A model generated the notes under the pieces. The model was given only the letters and a program-made list of their open reading frames with translations, made no database searches and was not told the DNA's origin. Shown here piece by piece: positions 28,693 to 36,551 of a stretch of DNA of 64,000 nucleotides. This DNA is from Stakelama marina (GTDB lineage Bacteria; Pseudomonadota; Alphaproteobacteria; Sphingomonadales; Sphingomonadaceae). Every line of letters begins with the position of its first letter. Positions within the stretch are counted from its first letter, which is position 1. Made by a program: the position numbers and the translations under genes. Where the stretch lies: contig NZ_JAGRQC010000001.1 of NCBI RefSeq assembly GCF_018122655.1, positions 372,001 to 436,000 on the forward strand, in the 5' to 3' direction.

Positions 28693-30350
28693 GCCGGTTC
28701 TCCAAGGCGGACGACGCGGTCGGCGATCGCCGCCAATCGCTCGCTGTGCGTCGCGATCAGCGTGGTGCGACCGGCGCGCGCCGACGCGATGGTCGCGATC
28801 AGCGACTCTTCGGCGGCGGCGTCGAGATGGGCGGTGGGCTCGTCGAGCAGCAGCAGCGGCGCTGGTTTCAGCAACGCGCGGGCGAGTGCGATGCGCCTGC
28901 GTTCGCCGCCCGAAATTCCGCCGCCCCTGGTGTCGAGACGGGTGTCGATGCCGTCGGTGCGACGGGCGAGCATGGGCGCGAGACCAGCCTCATGGACTGC
29001 CCGTGCAAGCTCGCTTTCGCTCGCGTCCGCGTTCGCCAGCAGCAGGTTGTCGCGGATCGTGCCCGGGATCACCAATGGCTGCTGTCCCGCCCAGCTTGCC
29101 AGCGACGCGATGCTGGCGCCGGCGGGCAGGGCGGCACCGTCGATCTCGACCCGGCCGGAGGTCAGCGGCGCCAGCCCCAGCAGCAGGTGAAGCAGGCTGG
29201 ATTTCCCGCTTCCCGACGGACCGAGCAATGCGACCGTCTCGCCTGCGCCGACCTGAAAGGACAGGCCGTTGACGGCTGGCCTTCCGGTGTCGGGATAGCG
29301 GATCGTCACCCGGTCGAAGCGCAGCGCCGGAAGCCCGACGGGCATCGGCGTTGCCGGCGCGGATATGGGTTCGGGGAGCGTGCGCAGCCGATCGGACGCC
29401 GTCTCGGCCGCCTGCTTGTCGTGATAGGCCGCGGCGAGCCGCCGCATCGGCGCGTAGAATTCGGGCGCCAGCGCCAGCACGAAAAAGGCGCGCCCCAGAT
29501 CGAGCTGTTCGGGCACTGAAAAGGGAAGCTGACCGAGCAGGTTGAAGCCGCAATATACCGCGACCATCGCCACCGACAGCGCGGCGAAGAATTCGAGCGC
29601 GGCCGACGACAGGAAGGCGACGCGCAGCACGCGCATTGTCCGGCGCGCCAATTCATCGGCCGCGCGTCCCAGTGCTTCCGCCTCGCGTTCCGTCGCACGA
29701 AAGGCGAGCACGACGGGCAGCGCGCGGATACGGTCGGCAAAACGCCCCGAAAGCCGCGAGAGCGCGACGAACTGGCGACGCGATTCGTTCGCCGCCGCGC
29801 CGCCTGCCAGCGCCATGGCAATGATGAAGGGTAGCAGCGTCGCGACGAGGATGGCCGCCGAAATCGGGCTGGCGACGGCGACTGCTGCCAGCACGAGCAT
29901 CGGCGCGAGTGCAGCGGCCTTGCGCGCCGGCAGGAAGCGTGCGGCATAGCCGTCGAGCGCGTCGACTTCATCGACCGCCGTCGAAAGCAGCGTGCCGATG
30001 GTCGTGTTCGATCCGGGGGCGCGGGCAAGAAGCGCATCGACGACGCGCGTGCGCAGCGTCAGCTTGACGGTTTCGGCGCCCGCCGCGCCCGTTCGCGCGG
30101 CGAGCATCGCGGCCAGACCCCGCAGCGCTCCCGACGCCATGGCAAGCACCGCCCAGGGAAGCACTGCCGCCATGCCCTTGGGCACAGCCACAACCGCCGC
30201 TGCGATTCCGCCGGCGAACCCGGTCGCCGCGACCGCATCGGCGATGAGCAGCGCGACTGACAGCCGCACCCGCGGGTCGCGACCGACCGCCGCGCGCAGC
30301 CATCGTGCGCGGTCGCGTTGTGCCGCCTTGTCGCCTGTTGTCGCCGTCAT
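28689..30350 (-). CDS. cydD: thiol/heme ABC exporter subunit CydD
   Basis: A 553-residue half-transporter, partner of CydC. Membrane domain about residues 25-320, then ATPase domain with Walker [12 protein letters not shown], signature GISGGERRRIALARAL and Walker B LLLDEPTAHLD. The first half contains several long hydrophobic segments rich in Ala. The ATG at 30350 has only a weak AAGG ahead. It is divergent from cydA, and the shared FNR box is centred 42.5 nt from this ATG, so oxygen limitation probably controls both operons. Confidence 0.95.
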   Translation of the reverse strand: MTATTGDKAAQRDRARWLRAAVGRDPRVRLSVALLIADAVAATGFAGGIAAAVVAVPKGMAAVLPWAVLAMASGALRGLAAMLAARTGAAGAETVKLTLRTRVVDALLARAPGSNTTIGTLLSTAVDEVDALDGYAARFLPARKAAALAPMLVLAAVAVASPISAAILVATLLPFIIAMALAGGAAANESRRQFVALSRLSGRFADRIRALPVVLAFRATEREAEALGRAADELARRTMRVLRVAFLSSAALEFFAALSVAMVAVYCGFNLLGQLPFSVPEQLDLGRAFFVLALAPEFYAPMRRLAAAYHDKQAAETASDRLRTLPEPISAPATPMPVGLPALRFDRVTIRYPDTGRPAVNGLSFQVGAGETVALLGPSGSGKSSLLHLLLGLAPLTSGRVEIDGAALPAGASIASLASWAGQQPLVIPGTIRDNLLLANADASESELARAVHEAGLAPMLARRTDGIDTRLDTRGGGISGGERRRIALARALLKPAPLLLLDEPTAHLDAAAEESLIATIASARAGRTTLIATHSERLAAIADRVVRLGEPA

Positions 30351-30385
30351 GGCCTTGCTCGTCGCGCACCACGGACAAAAGGTCT

Positions 30386-30399
30386 TTGACCGCGGTCAA
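30386..30399. promoter_or_regulatory. FNR/Anr box between cydD and cydA
   Basis: TTGAC-CGCG-GTCAA is a perfect palindrome and a perfect FNR-type site. Its centre is 81.5 nt before the cydA ATG and 42.5 nt before the cydD ATG, so it could activate cydABX from a normal -41.5 position and also affect cydDC. Confidence 0.8.
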
Positions 30400-30473
30400 T
30401 GTTCTGTCTGCGCCGAGGGCCTAGCTGCGGAACAGTATCGGGCGAATCATACTTGCCCAAAATCGGGAGAAAC

Positions 30474-32048
30474 ATGATGGATCCGGGGGTAATCGACCTG
30501 TCGCGACTCCAGTTCGCTGCGACGGCGCTCTACCATTTCCTGTTCGTGCCGCTCACGCTCGGCCTGTCGTTCATGCTCGTCATCATGGAGAGCGTGTACG
30601 TCATGACCAACCGGCCGATCTGGCGAACGATCACCCGGTTCTGGGGCCGCATCTTCGCGATCAATTTCGTACTGGGCGTCGCGACCGGCCTGACCATGGA
30701 ATTCCAGTTCGGTACCAACTGGTCCTATTTCTCGCACTATGTCGGCGACATCTTCGGCGCTCCGCTGGCGATCGAAGGACTGATGGCCTTCTTCCTGGAG
30801 GCCACGTTCGTCGGGATCATGTTCTTCGGATGGGATCGGCTGTCGAAGCTCGCGCATCTGGGTGTGACCTTCCTCGTCGCGCTGGGGACCAACCTTTCGG
30901 CGCTGTGGATCCTGATCGCCAATGGCTGGATGCAGCATCCGGTCGGCGCGACCTTCAATCCCGACACGATGCGGATGGAGGTCACCGATTTCGGCGCGGT
31001 GCTGTTCAATCCGGTCGCGCAGGCGAAGTTCGTTCACACGGTAAGCGCGGGCTATGTCTGCGCATCGGTGGTCGTGCTCGGCATCTCGGCCTATTACCTG
31101 CTGCGCGGGAAATGGGTGAATGTCGCCAAGCGGTCGATGACCGTCGCTGCGGCCTTCGGCCTTGCGTCCTCGCTGTCGGTCGTCGTTCTGGGGGACGAGA
31201 GCGGCTACGCGCTCACCGACAACCAGAAGATGAAGCTCGCCGCGATCGAGGCTGCCTGGCACACGGCACCCAGCCCGGCGGGGCTGACCGTTTTCGGTGT
31301 TCCCGATCTCAAGACGCATGAAACGCGGTACGAGGTGAAGATACCCTGGGTGCTGGGGCTGATCGCTACGCGCAGCCTCGACGGAGCGGTATCGGGCATG
31401 TCCGAACTCGTGCTGAAGGCGCAGGAGCGGATCGTATCCGGCCAGTCGGCCTATCGCGCGGTGCAGGTGCTGAAGAAGGATCCGCAGAACATGGCGGCGC
31501 GCGAAGTGTTTGCCCGCCACGGACGTGATCTCGGCTATGCCATGCTCCTGAAGCGCTATGTCGAAGACCCGTCGACCGCAACGCCCGAGCAGGTGCGCCG
31601 GGCGGCGTGGGACACGGTGCCCAACGTGCCGGTGATGTTCTGGAGCTTCCGCGTGATGGCAGCCATCGGTTTCCTGATGATCGCGCTGTTCGCGACCGCG
31701 TTCCTGTTGTGCTCGCTGCGCAAGCATATGGACGCGAAGTGGTTCCTGCGCCTCGCGGTGTTCGCTATTCCGTTACCATGGATCGCGATCGAACTCGGGT
31801 GGCTGGTCGCCGAACTTGGCCGTCAGCCCTGGGCGATCGACGGCGTGCTGCCGACATTCCTGGCGACCTCTACGCTCAGCCGCGCGGAGCTGTGGACCAC
31901 GCTGATCGGCTTCACGCTGCTCTACGGCACGCTTGCGGTGATCGAGGTGAGGCTGATCCTCGCGACGATCCGCCACGGACCGTACGAGCATTCCGAAGAC
32001 CCGCAACCTTCGCACGGTGATATTCCCGCCGTGCCGGTAACCGCCTGA
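30474..32048 (+). CDS. cydA: cytochrome bd ubiquinol oxidase subunit I
   Basis: A 524-residue membrane protein, close to E. coli CydA, so of the long Q-loop type. Heme ligands: His in ALYHFLFVPLTLG (b595 side, equivalent to E. coli H19) and His in GWMQHPVGA (b558, H186). The quinol-site GRQPW motif is present in ELGRQPWAIDGVLPT. It oxidises ubiquinol and reduces oxygen to water with high affinity. ATG at 30474 has GGGAGA 5 nt ahead; an earlier frame start at 30399 falls in the FNR box and is rejected. cydB follows after 15 nt. Confidence 0.97.
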   Translation: MMDPGVIDLSRLQFAATALYHFLFVPLTLGLSFMLVIMESVYVMTNRPIWRTITRFWGRIFAINFVLGVATGLTMEFQFGTNWSYFSHYVGDIFGAPLAIEGLMAFFLEATFVGIMFFGWDRLSKLAHLGVTFLVALGTNLSALWILIANGWMQHPVGATFNPDTMRMEVTDFGAVLFNPVAQAKFVHTVSAGYVCASVVVLGISAYYLLRGKWVNVAKRSMTVAAAFGLASSLSVVVLGDESGYALTDNQKMKLAAIEAAWHTAPSPAGLTVFGVPDLKTHETRYEVKIPWVLGLIATRSLDGAVSGMSELVLKAQERIVSGQSAYRAVQVLKKDPQNMAAREVFARHGRDLGYAMLLKRYVEDPSTATPEQVRRAAWDTVPNVPVMFWSFRVMAAIGFLMIALFATAFLLCSLRKHMDAKWFLRLAVFAIPLPWIAIELGWLVAELGRQPWAIDGVLPTFLATSTLSRAELWTTLIGFTLLYGTLAVIEVRLILATIRHGPYEHSEDPQPSHGDIPAVPVTA

Positions 32049-32063
32049 TCGGGAGGAGCAACG

Positions 32064-33203
32064 ATGTTCGATTATGAGATATTGCGCCTGATCTGGTGGG
32101 TGCTGCTCGGGGTGCTGCTGATCGGGTTTGCGCTCACCGACGGCTTCGATCTTGGCGTGACGGCGCTGTTGCCATTCGTCGCCCGCACTGATGCGGAGCG
32201 CCGGATGGTCATCAACTCGGTCGGTCCGACCTGGGAAGGGAACCAGGTCTGGTTCATCCTCGGCGGCGGCGCCATCTTCGCGGCATGGCCGTTCGTTTAT
32301 GCGGTCAGCTTTTCGGGCTTCTACCTGGCGATGTTCCTCGTGCTGGCGGCGTTGATCCTGCGGCCGGTGGGGTTCAAATACCGGTCGAAAAAGCCCGATC
32401 CCGCGTGGCGCAGCCGGTGGGACTGGGCGTTGTTTGTCGGCGGTCTCGTCCCCGCGCTGGTCTTTGGCGTTGCGGTCGGCAATGTGTTGCAAGGCGCGCC
32501 GTTCCGCATCGATAGCGACTTGCGGTCCTGGTACGAGGGTGGGCTGATCGGCCTGTTCACGCCCTTCACGCTGCTGTGCGGCCTGTTGTCGGTCGCCATG
32601 CTGGTCGTCCACGGTGCGGCCTGGCTTGCGATCAAGGTCGAACACGGCGCCGTCCACGACCGTGCCCGCCGTTTCGGAACGTTCGCCGCGTTCGCCGGGC
32701 TCGTCCTCTTCGCGATCGGCGGCCTGTGGATCGCGTTCGGCGATATCGGCTATCGCATGGTCGGGGCTGCGGACGCGTTCGGTCCGTCGAACCCGCTGCG
32801 CACCACGACCGAACAGGTCGCCGGCGGCTGGATGACCAATTACGGTCTCCATCCCTGGATGATCCTCGCGCCCGTCCTCGGTTTCGCCGGAACCGCGCTG
32901 GCGCTCGCAGGCATCCGCGCCGGTCGTGAACTGATGGCCTTTGGCGGGTCGTCGATCGGCGCGCTGGGCATCATCTCCACCGTGGGGCTGTCGATGTTTC
33001 CCTATATCCTGCCGTCGAGCATCGACATCCATTCCAGCCTGACGGTCTGGAACGCCTCGTCGAGCGAAACGACGTTGGGGATCATGCTGGTCGTCACCGT
33101 CGTCTTCCTGCCGATCGTGCTGCTGTACACCGCCTGGGCATACAAGGTGATGTTCGGTCGTGTGACCACGCAGGAAGTCAACACCAACCCCGATTTCTAC
33201 TGA
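32064..33203 (+). CDS. cydB: cytochrome bd ubiquinol oxidase subunit II
   Basis: A 379-residue integral membrane protein, the same length as E. coli CydB. N-terminal FDYEILRLIWWVLLGVLLIG and GFALTDGFDLG, then VGPTWEGNQVWFILGGGAIFAAW-type motifs typical of CydB; about eight to nine membrane helices. It supports the heme-bearing CydA in the oxidase. GGGAGGAGCAACG precedes the start. cydX follows after 11 nt. Confidence 0.96.
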   Translation: MFDYEILRLIWWVLLGVLLIGFALTDGFDLGVTALLPFVARTDAERRMVINSVGPTWEGNQVWFILGGGAIFAAWPFVYAVSFSGFYLAMFLVLAALILRPVGFKYRSKKPDPAWRSRWDWALFVGGLVPALVFGVAVGNVLQGAPFRIDSDLRSWYEGGLIGLFTPFTLLCGLLSVAMLVVHGAAWLAIKVEHGAVHDRARRFGTFAAFAGLVLFAIGGLWIAFGDIGYRMVGAADAFGPSNPLRTTTEQVAGGWMTNYGLHPWMILAPVLGFAGTALALAGIRAGRELMAFGGSSIGALGIISTVGLSMFPYILPSSIDIHSSLTVWNASSSETTLGIMLVVTVVFLPIVLLYTAWAYKVMFGRVTTQEVNTNPDFY

Positions 33204-33214
33204 GGAGCCAAGCG

Positions 33215-33337
33215 ATGTGGTATTTCACCTGGGTGCTGGGCCTCGGCCTCGCCGTCGGTTTCGGCATCCTCAACGGCATCTGGCACGAGTTCCATCTGCC
33301 GGTCGATGATGACGAGGAAGTCGGCATGGCCGAATAA
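33215..33337 (+). CDS. cydX: cytochrome bd oxidase small subunit CydX
   Basis: A 40-residue single-helix protein (MWYFTWVLGLGLAVGFGILN, then WHEF and an acidic tail with DDDEE). The MWYFTW/LG-LA/N-W pattern is the CydX/YbgT signature. It packs against CydA and stabilises the hemes. GAGGAG lies just ahead of the ATG, and the gene directly follows cydB, which confirms it despite its size. Confidence 0.93.
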   Translation: MWYFTWVLGLGLAVGFGILNGIWHEFHLPVDDDEEVGMAE

Positions 33338-33346
33338 CCGAAAATG

Positions 33347-33372
33347 GGGGTCGGCAATTGCCGACCCCTTTT
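33347..33372 (+). terminator. intrinsic terminator of cydABX
   Basis: A perfect self-complementary run from 33347 to 33368 (GGGGTCGGC arm, AATT centre, GCCGACCCC arm) is followed by TTTT. It ends the cydABX transcript 9 nt past the cydX stop and isolates the fnr-type gene. Confidence 0.85.
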
Positions 33373-33385
33373 CTATAATGTGGGC

Positions 33386-34096
33386 ATGGAGCTGGCCGAA
33401 CCCTGTGCCCATTGCGCCGTGCGCGACCGTGCGCTGTGCAGTACGCTAAGCGATGACGAACTCGCCCAGCTGAATGCGATCGGCCACCGGCGCGAAATGG
33501 AACGTGGCGAAACCCTGCTCTGGGCCGGCGACGACAGCGTCGTATGCGGCAATCTGATCTCGGGCGTGTTGAAGCTGGTCGCCGCATCCGCCGACGGGCG
33601 CGAACAGATTGTCGGACTGGTCTATCCCGGCGATTTCGTCGGCCAGCCCTATGTCGAAAAGGCCGAATTCACCGTGACCGCGCTGACCGAGGCCGAGGTT
33701 TGCCTGTTCCCGCGCGCTCCGTTCGAACGTGCGCTCGACGATCACCATGCCATGGAGCGCTTGTTGCTTCAGCGGACGTTGCAGGCGCTCAATACGGCGC
33801 GCGGGCGGATGCTGTCGCTCGCGCGCAGTTCGGCGCAGGAAAAGGTCGCCGGCTTTCTGCTCGACATGGCAGAGCGCGCGGGGACGAGCGCGTGCCGCGC
33901 CGTGCCCGACGGGCCGCTGACCTTCGACCTGCCGCTGACGCGCGGTCAGATCGCCGACGTGCTGGGACTGACCATCGAAACGGTCAGTCGGCAGATGACG
34001 CGGCTGAAGGTGGCGGGCGTGATTGCCTTGCCTGGCGGAAGGGCTGTGACGATTTGCGACCGGGATGCGCTGCAGGCGCGCGCCGAGGCCGCCTAA
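33386..34096 (+). CDS. Crp/Fnr-family regulator with Fe-S cysteine set (FnrL/Anr type)
   Basis: A 236-residue regulator. The N-terminal CAHCAVRDRALC (Cys 7, 10, 18) and a central Cys in EAEVCLFPR are the four ligands expected for an oxygen-labile 4Fe-4S cluster. A cyclic-nucleotide-binding fold follows (about 25-145), then the helix-turn-helix LGLTIETVSRQMTRL, whose E-xx-SR core reads TTGA-N4-TCAA sites. It should sense low oxygen and control the cyd, hemN and 34.6-kb genes. ATG 33386 is preferred to 33344, which lies inside the cyd terminator. A TATAAT occurs at 33374-33379 but without a well-spaced -35. Its end overlaps the convergent next gene by 4 nt. Confidence 0.88.
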   Translation: MELAEPCAHCAVRDRALCSTLSDDELAQLNAIGHRREMERGETLLWAGDDSVVCGNLISGVLKLVAASADGREQIVGLVYPGDFVGQPYVEKAEFTVTALTEAEVCLFPRAPFERALDDHHAMERLLLQRTLQALNTARGRMLSLARSSAQEKVAGFLLDMAERAGTSACRAVPDGPLTFDLPLTRGQIADVLGLTIETVSRQMTRLKVAGVIALPGGRAVTICDRDALQARAEAA

Positions 34097-34635
34097 CCCC
34101 GCGCCGACGCCGGTTCGCCGCCAAGAAGCGAGCGCGCGCCCTGCGTCATCCGGGCCTTGCCGATCGACAGGCATAGCAGGCGTTCGAATTGCACCGTGCG
34201 CCGGCACCCCTCGAACAGGCAGCGCAGCGCATAGCCCAGAACATCGCCGGTGATACGCCGCCGGTCACCTTGGGTTTCAAGCGCTTCAACCAGCTCCTGG
34301 GCGTTCGAGGCATCGGCAATGCGGAATCCGCGCAGCGTTGCGATCCAGAACGCGGTCTGCGCGTCTTCGGCGTGGCGCCGAAACAAGCTGTCGAGACGTT
34401 CGACCTCGGCCGGTTGGTCGGGCCAGCAAAGCTCCTTCAGCTCGGCGCAATGGCCGATCAACGCCGCCTCTGCGCGGCGCGCCGGAAGTTCATCGGCATG
34501 GCCTTCCAGCAGGTCGCATATCGCAAGCACGCGCAGGTGCCGCTCGGCGATCGGCGCCACGTCCGAACGCCGGATCGCCGATGTCCGCGCGGACAGTCGA
34601 ATCACCTTGTCATCCGGGCCTTTGCTTTCGGCCAT
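34093..34635 (-). CDS. conserved-looking hypothetical protein with an FNR box upstream
   Basis: A 180-residue soluble, mostly helical protein that I do not recognise. It has no signal peptide or membrane segment. It contains seven or so cysteines, including HCAELKELCWP and LRCLFEGCRR with LLCLSIGKAR. ATG at 34635 has GAGAGGAG 6-7 nt ahead; the open frame reaching 34725 is not needed. A good FNR box is centred about 55 nt upstream, which places it in the low-oxygen regulon. The gene is convergent with the fnr-type gene and overlaps its stop by 4 nt. Function unknown. Confidence 0.65.
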   Translation of the reverse strand: MAESKGPDDKVIRLSARTSAIRRSDVAPIAERHLRVLAICDLLEGHADELPARRAEAALIGHCAELKELCWPDQPAEVERLDSLFRRHAEDAQTAFWIATLRGFRIADASNAQELVEALETQGDRRRITGDVLGYALRCLFEGCRRTVQFERLLCLSIGKARMTQGARSLLGGEPASARG

Positions 34636-34683
34636 GCCGCACTCCTCTCGCCTGCCTGATGGCAGCGGAGCGCACTCCGGACA

Positions 34684-34697
34684 TTGATCGCAGTCAA
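34684..34697 (-). promoter_or_regulatory. FNR/Anr box before the 34.6-kb orphan gene
   Basis: TTGAT-CGCA-GTCAA (plus-strand reading) fits the FNR consensus fully. Its centre is about 55.5 nt from the ATG of the minus-strand gene at 34635, so a -41.5 position gives a leader of about 14 nt containing the ribosome-binding site. The plus-strand MBL gene starts about 100 nt away and could also respond. Confidence 0.65.
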
Positions 34698-34727
34698 AAG
34701 GATAGCCGGCATGCGCGGCGGACACCG

Positions 34728-34754
34728 TGATTGAACATTATACAATTTCAATCA
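34728..34754. promoter_or_regulatory. palindromic operator candidate before the first ETHE1-like gene
   Basis: Perfect 8-nt arms TGATTGAA and TTCAATCA separated by 11 AT-rich nt, ending 35 nt before the MBL-fold gene. Size and AT-richness fit an ArsR-type or similar dimeric repressor site. It differs from the element shared by the two other sulfur promoters. Confidence 0.5.
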
Positions 34755-34789
34755 TTGCGTAGGTGATTGGCAGCGAGAGGAGCCCTTCC

Positions 34790-35683
34790 ATGCACAAGCA
34801 CGACTTCGCCCGCACGACGGTCTGGTGGCAATACGACCAGCTGACCGGCAGCCTGCAATATATTCTTGTCGACAAGGCGACGCGAAAGGCTGCGATCATC
34901 GATCCGGTGCTGGACTTCGACCGCCGCTCGGCACGAACATCGACCGAAAATGCCGACAGCCTGTTGCGGTGCGTCGCCGATGAAGCGCTCGATGTCGCGT
35001 GGATATTGGATACCCACCCGCATGCTGACCATTTTTCCGCCGCCTGTTATCTGGGCGAAAAGCTTGGGGCGCCGCGCGCGATCGGGGAAAAGGTGCGCGA
35101 GGTGCAAAAGCTGTGGAAGGACATTTACTGCCTTCCCGACCAGCCGACCGATGGCGCGCAGTGGGATCGGCTGTTCACCGACGGCGAAAGCTTCATGCTC
35201 GGCGAGACCGAAATCCGTGTGCTGTTTTCGCCAGGGCACACGCTCGCCTCGATCAGTTACGTCACCGACGAGCAGGCATTTGTTCACGATACGCTGATGA
35301 TGCCCGACGCCGGTACCTCGCGCGCCGATTTCCCCGGCGGAGATGCGCACGAACTCTACCGCACGATCCGCACGATCCTCGATCTTCCGCGCGAAACGAT
35401 GTTGTTCGTCGGGCACGACTATTGCCCCGATGGCCGCGATGTCGCGTGCGCCGCGACGGTTGCCGAACACCGCGAAAGCAACAAGCATGTCCATGACGGC
35501 GTGAGCGAGGAGGACTATGTCGCTTTGCGCGAAAAGCGCGATGCCACGCTGCCGCTTCCCGAACAGATGCTGGCGGCGCTGCAGGTCAATATCCGCGGCG
35601 GACGCCTGCCCGAACCGGAAGCGTGCGGCCGATCCTTCCTGAAGATACCGCTCGATTATTTCGAGCCGCCCAAGGACGATTGA
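34790..35683 (+). CDS. MBL-fold hydrolase, ETHE1/Blh-like (probable persulfide dioxygenase type)
   Basis: A 297-residue metallo-beta-lactamase-fold protein. The metal motif is ILDTHPHADHFSAA (HxHxDH), with further ligands in FSPGHTLAS, FVHDTLMMPDAGTSRADFPGG and LFVGHDYCPDG. The ADFPGGD and NIRGGRLPEPE motifs are typical of the Blh/ETHE1-like branch, which oxidises glutathione persulfide to sulfite or is linked to sulfide handling. ATG 34790 has GAGAGGAG 8 nt ahead. A palindrome lies upstream. A paralogue is at 38270. It is convergent with the SAM methyltransferase, 3 nt between stops. Confidence 0.85.
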   Translation: MHKHDFARTTVWWQYDQLTGSLQYILVDKATRKAAIIDPVLDFDRRSARTSTENADSLLRCVADEALDVAWILDTHPHADHFSAACYLGEKLGAPRAIGEKVREVQKLWKDIYCLPDQPTDGAQWDRLFTDGESFMLGETEIRVLFSPGHTLASISYVTDEQAFVHDTLMMPDAGTSRADFPGGDAHELYRTIRTILDLPRETMLFVGHDYCPDGRDVACAATVAEHRESNKHVHDGVSEEDYVALREKRDATLPLPEQMLAALQVNIRGGRLPEPEACGRSFLKIPLDYFEPPKDD

Positions 35684-35686
35684 GCG

Positions 35687-36520
35687 TCAGGCGGTTCCGC
35701 TGATGATATGGACGCGCGCGGGCAGGGTGACGCCGCCCGTCGTTTCCGCGGCGGCAAAGCGTTCGACAAGTGCCTCGCGCGCCTTTGCGGCAGCGGCCTC
35801 GTCGGCTTCTTCGATCAACTGGCCGACCGACATCGACGCCAGCGCAAAATCGGCGGCCTTGGCAGCGGGCAGGCCGCCGCCGAGCGCGATTTCGTTCCGC
35901 CAGTCCTCGACTGTCACATCGTGCAGCCCGGCCTCGCGCAGCATCGCGATGAGCGGGGTCGGATCGGCATAGCGGAACGGGCCGGGCGCATCGGGTTCGG
36001 GCGCGGGCACCTCTACGAAGCGCGTGACGGCCTCGCGGACGGTCGCCATCCACGCATTATCCTGTGGCGGTCCCCAGACAGCGAAGGAGAACCGCCCCTG
36101 CGGCGCGACCAGTGCCGCGATGTTGCGGAACGCCGCCGGCGGATCGGCAAAGAACATCGTGCCGAAACGCGATACCACGCGGTCGAAGGGGCGTTCGACC
36201 TGCAAGGCCGACGAATCGGCAACGTCGAACAGCGGCGGGCGATCCATGTCCGCCGATCGCTCGCGCGCGGCCTCGACCAGCGCGGGTGAGATGTCGAAGC
36301 CGAAAACCTGCGCCCCGGTGCCGCAATGCTCTGCGATTGCGCGCGTCGTGGCGCCGCCGCCGCAGGCGATATCGGCGATGCGCATGGCGCCTTCGGGGCG
36401 CAGCGCTGCGATCAATGGCGCATTGACCGGTTCCAGCATTGCTTCGAGACCGTCGAGCTGATCGCGCCATTTCTCGCCGCGCTCGCCCGCCCAGTCGCTG
36501 CTCGATGGAGTTTCGCCCAT
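35687..36520 (-). CDS. class I SAM-dependent methyltransferase
   Basis: A 277-residue methyltransferase with SAM motif I IADIACGGGATTRAIAEHCG, motif II VFGFDISPALVEAAR and later FDRVVSRFGTMFF. The substrate is unknown. ATG at 36520 is preceded by an AGGA ribosome-binding site; a TTG at 36544 would extend it by 8 residues. It follows the NnrU-like gene after 31 nt and is probably the last cistron of the peroxiredoxin-arsR-NnrU operon, so a thiol or sulfur compound as methyl acceptor is possible, but this is inference. Confidence 0.8.
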   Translation of the reverse strand: MGETPSSSDWAGERGEKWRDQLDGLEAMLEPVNAPLIAALRPEGAMRIADIACGGGATTRAIAEHCGTGAQVFGFDISPALVEAARERSADMDRPPLFDVADSSALQVERPFDRVVSRFGTMFFADPPAAFRNIAALVAPQGRFSFAVWGPPQDNAWMATVREAVTRFVEVPAPEPDAPGPFRYADPTPLIAMLREAGLHDVTVEDWRNEIALGGGLPAAKAADFALASMSVGQLIEEADEAAAAKAREALVERFAAAETTGGVTLPARVHIISGTA

Positions 36521-36551
36521 GCCGTGGTCCTTTTTTCCTGTCAAAAGCGGT

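Noticed and set aside
33374..33379. Perfect TATAAT just before the fnr-type gene
   Set aside because: No -35 hexamer at a usable distance; the 17-nt position falls inside the cyd terminator palindrome, and the ATG would be only 7 nt downstream.
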